DNA of 64,000 nucleotides from Talaromyces rugulosus (lineage: Eukaryota; Ascomycota; Eurotiomycetes; Eurotiales; Trichocomaceae). A program made the position numbers and the translations under genes. Location of the stretch: NCBI RefSeq assembly GCF_013368755.1, contig NC_049563.1, positions 1,488,001-1,552,000 on the forward strand. Direction: 5' to 3'. Position 1 is the first letter of the stretch. Every line of letters starts with the position of its first letter. The notes under the pieces are model-generated. The model made no database searches. It saw only the letters and a list, made by a program, of their open reading frames with translations, and was not told where the DNA came from. This document shows, one piece after another, positions 56,068 through 64,000 of this stretch.

Positions 56068-57815
56068 CTATACCCTCGGGTTAAACCGACTCATAGAACG
56101 AAGCTTTGCTCCGTAGATATAAAACAAAATCGGAATCGGAATCATCGCGACAGTCAAAAATCCGAGCAGACTGGACGCCCAGTCCACGCCGAGTTTTTGA
56201 TACATTTGCGTCGCAAAGAGCGGGAACGCGCCACCCAAGGCGCTTCGCACAAGGGTGTTGCCGGCAATGGCCGAGTTGGCATACATCAGATACACGTCGA
56301 TGATATAGTTGAGTCCCTGCATGAAAATGACAAGGATACCCGCGCCAATGGGTACGCCGGCGATGACTTGCGGTACCCAGGAAATGTTCTTGTTGGATGT
56401 CCAGCCGAACCAGAACAGGCCGATGGGCAGTAAAATGGAGCCGATGATCATGGGTGGGAGGCGTTCTTCAGGCACGACACGACCTTGCTGCTTCATCTTG
56501 CGCGCGAAACGGGTCTTGGTGACGAAGATGATGAGGGCACCGCCGATGAAGACTCCGACGAGGATGCTGAGGAAGGGAAGCGCGGCGACTCCGGCGTGAG
56601 ACCAGCCACGGACTTCCTGGAAGGAGATTGGGTATGCTTCGAAAGTGAGGTATAGGATTCCATAGATCAGGGCTAGGTAGATGGTGACGAGCAAGAGAAT
56701 CGGCTCGAGGAAGAGCATCTGGAAAGGTCGGAGGAGGTAGCGAGTTACAATATCGCCCATCTTGGGAGGGTTCTCGTCAAGGGTGGCATGGTAAGCCCAG
56801 TTCTTGGTCTCGACGCGCAGACGGGCTGCACGCTGCTGCAGAATGACGGGCGCGTAGGTCTCGGGGACGACGATGAAGGCGATGATCATGAAGGTGGCTG
56901 ATGCGATAAGGGTGATCCAGGCTGTCCATCGCCAGCCGAGGTATGATTCAACGACGAAGCCGCCACTAAACCAGGGTAATTAGAAATGAGACGACACGAA
57001 AATAAAGCCAAACTTACATGATGGGTCCGAACGTGGGACCGCCAAAAGTAGCACCAGAGAAGAAGGCAACGGCAACGCCTCGATCAACCGGGTTCCAAAT
57101 GTCTGCTAGAGTGCCTCCGATGACAGCCAATGGCGCGCTGCCGAAGAATCCTATAAAAAATCGAGCGACGAGAATGGTCTGCAGATTCTGGGCGACGGCA
57201 ACGGGGATATGGAAAAGGATAAAGACTAGGTAGCCGAAAAAGAGAGGCCTTTTGCGGCCATACAATTCCGATAGAGGGCCCCAAACTAGTGGGCCGATGG
57301 CGAAACCCTGGAGAACCCCGTTAGTTTTTGTTGCCCAACAGTGACTTGAAAAGAAAGCTTACGAATAAAGGTAATGAGGTTGCGAGGGTGGTTATTTCAG
57401 TGCTAACGCCGTATAATTCGGCAGTGACTAGAGTAGCTTGCGAAAAAACTGAGCTGGAGAATGTGATCCACACAGTGAGAGATGAGAGTAGCATGGTGAT
57501 GGTCCATTTGAAGGGAACGGAGAAGTTTTGCGGATTTTCAGGGTCGTCGGGTCCACTCCAAACGACGAGGTTGGGATCTGCCTGCGGCGCTTTCTCACTG
57601 GCTTCTTCTGTCTTGAGACCAGGCCCAGCCTCGAGGTCGGCCTTTTCAGGGGATATTGAAGGGGAATTGCTTCCGTCATCCTGACCGTCGTCGGTGTACA
57701 TGGCGCTGGGGATGGTGTCGAGGCGGCCGTTGTGCGGCGTTGAAGATTGTTGATCGAAGCTTGCTCTGGTAGGCGTGGTAGCCTGCGAGTCAAAGAGGGA
57801 GGAACTCGATGCCAT
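56068..57815 (-). CDS. MFS transporter, DHA1 (drug:H+ antiporter-1) type
   Basis: Three exons: 57815-57363, 57307-57018 and 56965-56068 (546 residues). A disordered Ser/Thr-rich cytosolic N-terminus (about 1-95) leads to WSGPDDPENPQNF, a hallmark just before the first helix in fungal DHA1 multidrug/polyamine transporters. Loop 2-3 motif A is GPLSELYGRKRP; motif C-like GATFGGPTFGPIIGGF lies in helix five across an intron. The long central loop (VETKNWAYHATLDENPP) and the end of helix twelve (FLTVAMIPIPILFYIYG) complete 12 helices. Probably in the plasma membrane exporting drugs or polyamines; the substrate is unknown. The start is the first ATG of the frame; a slightly longer frame begins with TTG. 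Confidence 0.93.
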
Positions 57816-60265
57816 GTCCCCAAAGGAAGTCGTTGGCAAGTGAAGACGAAGCTAGGCTGATGGTGATGGTGGATATACCAGGTAAAGCGGGTAGCACCTC
57901 ATGGTCTATATAAAGAAGATCGGCTTTAGGGCAGCAGTAAATCCATGTCCTCGGTCTTTCCAGAAGCCGGATTTTAAAAATAATAATACTAAAAAGTTGC
58001 GTAGGTTACGATAGGATTTGTCAGGCTCCATACGGAGTTAACTGTAAAAATGTCGTGACTGTTTTTTTTTTTTTTTTTTTTTGGTGCAAACAAAAGTCCA
58101 GGCCCACATCAAGGAACTTAATACGCTAGCTTACTGAGAATATTCACGGCGAGTCGGGGCTTGCGTCTCCCGACTTAGCCTGATCTGATTTGATGCCTGA
58201 TGCGACTCTGACGAAAAACCGTTGTACGTACGTTGCTTGTTGTAGCTCGGACATGACTCAAGAGGGTGCAGACCGGCACTGCTGGCGCCACACCGCTGGG
58301 AGCTGTCCAGCGCGCTCTGCAGTTGCGAGTACACTCTAACTCTATGAATACGGATCTGTCATTTTTTCTGAGGGTGTTATCCACAAGAACAAGTTGCACA
58401 AAAATCCATCGCCAGCCATGTGCATTGTGGGTACAAGCAGCCGCGTGCTCTATTTTCGTCAAAGCACTGTGGTTGGCCATAATCGCCCCACTTTCGGCGT
58501 GTGCAAAAAGCGAGCCAATCAGTGTACATCCGAATAGCCGAGAAGCATTGCGACTGGCTGGAATTACGCAAAGTGGGCCCGGCAGCGGGAGTTCACGAAC
58601 AGCCGAAGTCCCTGGAGCCTCGCTGGAGGCTTCCAGATGTGGTTAGTGGCGGCCGTCTTTTAGCGTGGCCCGCCGGAGATAAGAATTATCTTCAGCATAA
58701 TTAGTAATTAACAGCCACTATGCTGAATAGTAATCTCATAATTATAAACAGGCATTTTACGGAGTATGAGGTGGGATGACTTATTAATAATATTCATAAT
58801 TTAATGTTGTTTGTTGTTTAGTAATAAGCACATTGTATTATTCTACCGACTTCCTGGGGTCTTCCCAATCGGGTTAGGGTCGATCTGGGTCGGAACAATA
58901 ATGACGACGACAATCAGATAAGGCTATCTCTTGCGTCACTACCTCACTGCATCACTTTGTCACTTCTCAGTCTCTGGCTAGAATACATGTATTCATCCAT
59001 GGCGGCTTGAAACGTCTTTCTGCTTCATCTGACATGTCGACTGCTTCTTTTCAGATACAGTCTGCTCTGCTACCCTGCTAACGTGGTCGGCTAATCCCCA
59101 AACGGCAGGCGGGGCGCGATTTCCCTGTTTGACGTCCCCCTGCCCGCAAATTTAATCTGCAACTCTTTCGCTGTCTCGAGCTGGAGTCATAATGAAGCGA
59201 AACATGCAAACACTGGAACACTGAAGCACCTTGTCCGGATAGAACATATGGGCATACAAGCTGCCGATGCCGATTTGCCTACCCGCATACGTGCCGTGAC
59301 TAGGTACGCAAATTGTGACAGCTCCGAATTGGATACGTTCAGAACAAATCTGACCGAAACCAAAACAGGGCCATTCATCATACCCTGAACACGACAATCA
59401 TCCGTCGGCTTTCTCTTGGTCTCCCGCCAGAGACCAGGCTTAAAGGCATGGAGAGACTGCCTTGATTAACCTTGCTTCGGCAGCAAGACCGATGCCAGGT
59501 ATAGGGCCCTTCTTCAGGATGCCCTCATACCGGAGATCGCCCGTAGCCAATGCCTATCTTCTGACTTGGCACATTTGAGGACTGTATGGGGACATGTCGA
59601 CGCTCATCACCACAACGAGGCTGTCTCACAGAGGCCGAACGGGAAAATGTTGTTGCCAAAGCTCAAGCTTTATTCCAGCATTGTCTCAACATTGTCATGG
59701 AAATCGACACCGTGGTTTCGTCCTACCGACCGCGACCTGCGGTCGGTTTCCGCTGCTACAACCTTTTGACCTTTTATCTTAGGTTGCTTGTGACCATCCT
59801 CATACTAGGTGGCGTTGTCTGTGTGTTATGATTCCTATTCTTTGTTTGGGATCTGAACTTCCCGTCCGGATGATGGTGTGTCATATTTTGGCTCGAGAGG
59901 CATATCACATAACAGCATTTTGCGTTTGCTTGCTTGGCCTGGTTTCTTTCCTGCCCCGCGTCTTATATACCGACTAGCGACGTACCCATGACTTTCTCTT
60001 CCGAATATTTCTCGCAGGCAAATGTCCCTCCATGCAGTTAAACGACACCGACCAGCTACCAACCTCTTGCCTCTCACCCAACAAATAGCCTATTGATCAC
60101 TAAATACGGCTAAATCCTGATAACACGGACTATACTGGCAGAGAACGGAATCTGCAGAAGCGGATGACAACTGGGAGGCATCCCCAAACACCCAGCGTAT
60201 GGATGATTGATTTGATATGATTTTCGAACCTGGCTTACATTTTTGTCTCTCAAGATTTCAATACG
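57816..60265. other. Long intergenic region, no supported gene
   Basis: About 2.4 kb. It contains a 21-base T run (58062-58082), AT-rich stretches near 58680-58830 and several short unsupported frames. A 15-base word at 59471-59485 resembles the 5' hairpin of U6 snRNA but nothing else of U6 follows. Confidence 0.5.
58062..58082 (+). repeat. Poly-T tract (21 bases)
   Basis: Uninterrupted T run upstream of the MFS transporter gene. Confidence 0.9.
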
Positions 60266-60979
60266 ATGTCTCGCAGCCCTGCAGCTGGGGAAACGACCCA
60301 AGCTCCCAGAAGACCAAGTATCACGGAGTTGGCCACTATACCGGGATTACAACTAGGAGACGACACATTGACATCATCCACGTACTGGTCTCGACAAATG
60401 ACAAGATTGCCTCTGGACATCACCGTGCTTCAGTGGTTTCGAAGCCGGAGGCACCATCCCTTTGTAACGATCGCGACACACCGGCGGTCATCACTCGACC
60501 TCTCAGCTTATACAGTGTGGATGGCCCGAGCAGTCGACATATGCGCGGGCCTCCGACGGGAATATTTGCCAGTCCTTTCTGGCTGGACACGACGAGCACG
60601 ACGAGCACTGAATGGAATCAGACCTTGCCTGCCACCGCCCAAAGTCGACGTACCGCGGATCGCCTTGGGTCATTTATTTTCGACGGATGTGTTTGGACGC
60701 GAGGATGAGGTGCCCCTTTACTACATACAAATTGTGCAAGGAGCCTCGGACGCCGTCAAGGTGTTGATCTCATCGTCCAAACTGGAGTTGGTAGAGTCTG
60801 CTTACACCGAGGCCTGCTTGGGCCATTCGACCGTGTTCGTGGGCGGAATCTGCCAGAGCGCATGCCAGAGCGCACGCTCAACACTGTTTGGGCCGAGCTG
60901 CGATATGACTCGGCGAAACGTCGATGAAGCGGTGCAGATGATTGCAGAAACTCCGAGCAAGGTTGGGATTATCTATTAG
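60266..60979 (+). CDS. Hypothetical protein, no family recognised
   Basis: Single open frame of 237 residues, rich in Arg and Ser, with an Ala/Pro-rich start and no signal peptide or membrane segment. The segment VPLYYIQIVQGASDAVKVLISSSKLELV looks like folded-domain beta/alpha sequence and the C-terminal part has four Cys (ACLGHS, ICQSACQS, GPSCDM). I do not recognise it. The frame is long for chance in this AT-balanced DNA and uses codons like neighbouring genes, but an overlapping frame of 163 residues (60217-60708) weakens the case. It may be a lineage-specific gene. Confidence 0.5.
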   Translation: MSRSPAAGETTQAPRRPSITELATIPGLQLGDDTLTSSTYWSRQMTRLPLDITVLQWFRSRRHHPFVTIATHRRSSLDLSAYTVWMARAVDICAGLRREYLPVLSGWTRRARRALNGIRPCLPPPKVDVPRIALGHLFSTDVFGREDEVPLYYIQIVQGASDAVKVLISSSKLELVESAYTEACLGHSTVFVGGICQSACQSARSTLFGPSCDMTRRNVDEAVQMIAETPSKVGIIY

Positions 60980-61221
60980 ATAGTTCAAGAACATCGAAGT
61001 GGTATGCATAAATTTCGTTTCTTAATATGCAATCAATAATGCCAATATGCCAATATGCCCTCGCCAGTATATGAATACATGTAATAATAACTCCAAATAT
61101 CCGTAGAAATGTCCGGCCTCCCAGTGCTGATGAAAGAATACCACCCAAACTCCACGCTCATAACAAACCCAAGCTGAAAAAAGAATGCTGCCTTTAAACC
61201 AGATAGAGAAGAAAAAAAAAG

Positions 61222-62217
61222 TCACTGCTTCAACTCAACCAACGCCCTCACCCTTTCCACCCTCTCAATCGCCTTCTCCAACCGATCCAGCCTTTTCCGC
61301 TTATCGCCATCTCTCTTCTCTAGCAACGCGACACGCTCTTCTAGTTTCGCGCGCGCCTTGCGCTCCTGCGCTACCATCTCGTTGGCCTGGCTGAATAGCT
61401 GTGCGGTGAGTTCTTCGAGTTCCGAGTTTGCTTGCGAGAGTTGCGATTCGGCTTCTTTGCGGAGTGTTTGTTCGCGGTTTAGTGCGGTTTGGAGTTCGGC
61501 GTCGCCGGGCCCTGTCTCGGCTATGGGCGACGAGACTAGCCCATGCTGGTGATGGGCGTATGAGAGTGGTTGTGATGATGGTTGTGGTGGTGAGCTGGTC
61601 GGGTGGTATGCGGAATGCGATGTGTGAGGCGGCGTGTTGGAGCTATTAGAGCCCTTGGATCCGCCGCGACGATATGATGGGAAATACGAAGCAAAGTTAG
61701 CGAAGCGGCTTTGCGACTGCTGCTGCTGTTGTTGGTGTTGGTGTTGCTGCTGCTGTGAGGGTGTTCTTGGCGGTTGGTCGGCGGCCGACGATGTCGACGT
61801 GCGGGTTTGCGACTCGTTGTCGTCGTTGTTTAGATCTAGTGCTAGTACTTTTCTGTTAGTTTTTGAGGCCTTTGACAAGAAATCAGAGAGAAAGAAGAAC
61901 AACATACCCATCTCAGAAGCACGCGCAGTTAGGCGCTTAACCTGAGCTTCCAGCTCCTGAATCCGCTGCTGCGCAACGGCCGCTTCTTGCGGCGAAGGAT
62001 GTTCTCCGCAGTGAGGACATGTTGTCGTTTGTGGTAATGAAGCGGTGATCAGCGAGTTCGTCATGGGCGAGGAAAAGTCGTGACAGTCGTTGGAGCCGAC
62101 TAGTCTCGTTCTTGTTGATGGTGGTGTTGTTATTGTTGTTATTGTTTTTGGTGGTGGTGTTCTTGGTATTTGCTGCCTCTGCGATTCTGCGACGGTGACG
62201 GTGGCGGACGATGACAT
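61222..62217 (-). CDS. Sec2-domain Rab guanine nucleotide exchange factor
   Basis: Two exons: 62217-61908 and 61841-61222 (309 residues). The C-terminal part (about 195-305) is a long coiled coil ending with LEELTAQLFSQANEMVAQERKARAKL (only its core given), the Sec2 GEF helix that opens the Rab Sec4/Rab8. A CPHCGEHPSP element with a CxxC and another coiled coil (QQRIQELEAQVKRLTARA, about 80-100) precede it. The middle is a Gln/His/Ser-rich linker with a polyQ tract. Sec2 activates Sec4 on secretory vesicles heading to the hyphal tip. It is short beside yeast Sec2. The acceptor could also lie six bases upstream (61847), adding two residues. The longer frame to 62286 begins with TTG, so the first ATG was chosen. 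Confidence 0.85.
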   Translation of the reverse strand: MSSSATVTVAESQRQQIPRTPPPKTITTITTPPSTRTRLVGSNDCHDFSSPMTNSLITASLPQTTTCPHCGEHPSPQEAAVAQQRIQELEAQVKRLTARASEMGMLFFFLSDFLSKASKTNRKVLALDLNNDDNESQTRTSTSSAADQPPRTPSQQQQHQHQQQQQQSQSRFANFASYFPSYRRGGSKGSNSSNTPPHTSHSAYHPTSSPPQPSSQPLSYAHHQHGLVSSPIAETGPGDAELQTALNREQTLRKEAESQLSQANSELEELTAQLFSQANEMVAQERKARAKLEERVALLEKRDGDKRKRLDRLEKAIERVERVRALVELKQ

Positions 62218-63063
62218 TGCATTGCTGTTGTTTAAACAACAGCTCAGCAGCAACGTTGGTGCGGTCAGCTGGTTCGTTCGGGCCAAAACGAGGGGTTCGA
62301 GGTTATTTATTGGTAGGTAAACACGAGGAGGTCAAGTGACCGAGGCAGGCGGCGTCAGCAGGGGGGGGGGCATGCGCGAGTTAGTTGAGTTGAGACGAGA
62401 GTCGAGATTTGTCGAGATAGAGACAGAGGAACAGACTTGGTGGAGAGAAAAAGACAGCGGAGAGTGACAGTTGTTGTAAAGCAAAGCTGTAACAGAAGAT
62501 GATGCAACGCCAAGTCACGTCCGAAACAGGGGGCTGCCGGCTGTGATTGGCCGTGTGCAGAGTTACTGTTACAGCAGATTTGCTTCGGGTTTTTGAATTA
62601 ATATTTGCTGCTTGTTTTTTTTACTCGAGGATAGCTGCTGCTTATATTTAATATTGTATCGTTGTTCATTGTAGTAGTAGTCATTCTCATGTATGTCCCG
62701 GAATGTATGCGGATACGCTGCAAGGGGTCTGCATACCGTAGGTCTGCTTTAATTTGTATCCTGCCACACGTGTATTATTCTCTAAGAAAAGTATTTTTGT
62801 CCAGGGAAAGAAAGAAAAGAGCAGAGTAAAAAGAGAAAAAGTGCGCAAAAACGTGAACTCACATCACGGTCATATATCATGAACATACATACCCGTCAAC
62901 ATCAACATCAACACCAACAATGACTCCGTTCTATACAGATAACGTATCCCTTGGCTCATCTTGCTGCTATTGCAGGAGCCCCTCATCGACAAGACCCCTC
63001 CTTGCCGAGTACATCCAGTCCCTCGAGTCCTGAGGCTGAGACGACAGCCATACATATATGATT
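62218..63063. other. Intergenic, no gene seen
   Basis: 5' flank of the Sec2-domain gene with a G run near 62361-62370, and the 3' flank of the MFS gene. Nothing coding recognised. Confidence 0.5.
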
Positions 63064-64000
63064 TCACCCTTCAACCCTAGAATCCAACCCTGAACCCAAC
63101 CCCAAACCCCCAGCCACAACCCTCCACGCCCTCCAAACCAACTGCCCAACCTTGTCATCCGTCGACACCAGTAAAACCGCAGTCCCGCCACTCATCGCCG
63201 CCAGCACGAGATTCATCACCTCCCAGCCCACCGTCTCAACAAGGGCGCCTGCAAGAATCGGTCCAGCCAGAGTGCCGCACGCCCACGCCGAGCTGTGCAA
63301 GCCGTAGGCCTGCCCACTAGCTCCAGCGTCGCCAAAGGTGCCCGGAAACTCGCGCTCTTGCCGCTCGATGGGTTCGCTGAGCTCGACCATGAGCGGGAGT
63401 AGCACGGCCGAGAAGGAAAAGCCGGTGGCGACGAGCAGCGCGATAAACACGATGCGCGACTGGAGAGAGTCGTCGGTGACGAAGCGGAATGAAATGAAGA
63501 TGGGCGTGAGTGAGGCGAATGAGATTGACGAGACGACGCGGGGGCCGTAGCGGTCGATTGCGTATCCTGTGTTAGACATTGTTAGAATTACTACAGCCGT
63601 ACTCTGTATAGCTGTAGAAGTAGAGCCACCCACCAACAATCGGGGATATAATGGCCGGGATGGTCAGGGCAAAAAAGGACATTCCAATCCCAAACGAGTC
63701 CCATCCAAAAGTCTTGATGACGAAGACCGGAATTGTCTAGACAGCCAGTACACTCAGCCACCACTCAATTGAATAAATAGATCATGCAACTTACACTTTC
63801 AAAAGAAGTCCAGAGAGCTCCGTCGACAATGCTCGCCAGCAGGACAATCAAGAGCTGTCCGGACATGGCCAGACGGACAATTGGCGGGATGGAGCTCGTC
63901 GAAACAACACGACCAGGAGAAGCCTGCTCCTCGTCCCCGGTGGTTGTTCGATAGCTCGGTTGTTGATCGGCCAACAGAGGATCTGTTTCGCCGTCAATCC
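63064..64000 (-). CDS. MFS transporter, partial (5' end beyond window)
   Basis: Exons seen: edge 64000-63795, 63736-63634 and 63566-63064, joined in phase. The visible part starts inside a cytosolic segment (TDPLLADQQPSYRTT), then membrane helices LAMSGQLLIVLLASIVDGALW, FGIGMSFFALTIPAIISPIVG with the motif GYAIDRYGPR (motif A-like loop of the C-terminal half), RIVFIALLVATGFSFSAVLLPLM, SSAWACGTLAGPILAGALVE and VMNLVLAAMSGGTAVLLV. It matches the second half of a DHA1/VMAT-like facilitator. The N-terminal half and start lie outside. Substrate unknown. Confidence 0.88.

Noticed and set aside
59471..59485. Word CTTGCTTCGGCAGCA resembling the 5' hairpin of U6 snRNA
   Set aside because: No ACAGAG box, no AGC catalytic triad context and no 3' U tract of U6 follow; a 15-base hairpin match is not enough.

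Overview
The window is nuclear DNA from a filamentous ascomycete, probably Eurotiomycetes (Aspergillus/Penicillium/Talaromyces-like; the order is inferred from gene style, not proven). The evidence is short GT-AG introns of about 50-75 bases with CTAAC/CTGAC branch sites, a Zn2Cys6 transcription factor, secreted sedolisin and subtilisin proteases, and many fungal oxidoreductases and MFS transporters. I rebuilt the exons of each gene by hand from splice sites and reading frame.

Layout. Bases 1-1.9 kb are AT-rich with no gene seen. From 1.9 to 18.7 kb lies an accessory, mostly metabolic stretch: a short metacaspase, a thioredoxin-fold peroxiredoxin-like protein head-to-head with a Zn2Cys6 regulator, a short-chain dehydrogenase, an FAD monooxygenase, a secreted GH5 glycosidase, a fatty-acid/sterol hydroxylase, an Old-Yellow-Enzyme-type reductase and a SYLF/Ysc84 protein. 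There is no PKS, NRPS or terpene synthase, so this is at most a small tailoring neighbourhood. From 21.2 to 25.7 kb are a secreted sedolisin and the decayed relic of an inositol/sugar transporter.

From 25.7 to 38.5 kb are a fungal membrane protein of unknown role, the very long FMP27-type bridge-like lipid-transfer protein (about 2,900 residues, two large exons plus a small third), and a small membrane protein. From 39 to 47.5 kb are an unusual subtilisin with a long mucin-like N-terminal region, a GMC oxidoreductase and an epoxide hydrolase.

From 47.9 to 54 kb is a compact housekeeping block built on two divergent promoters: pinin/SDK/MemA facing the SF3b subunit Rds3/PHF5A (both RNA processing), and twinfilin facing a RING+PHD protein. 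From 56 to 64 kb are a DHA1-type MFS transporter, an unrecognised ORF, a Sec2-domain Rab exchange factor and an MFS transporter cut by the window edge.

The most striking object is at 55459-55642. Once two GT-AG inserts of 58 and 54 bases are removed, the remainder folds into a perfect cloverleaf with anticodon CAT and the hallmarks of a eukaryotic initiator tRNA-Met (A1:U72, three G:C pairs in the anticodon stem, AUCGAAA T-loop), followed by a T7 terminator. Both inserts have spliceosomal donor, branch and acceptor signals and lie at positions where tRNA introns of the ordinary (endonuclease) type are not found. This looks like a tRNA gene interrupted by mRNA-type introns.
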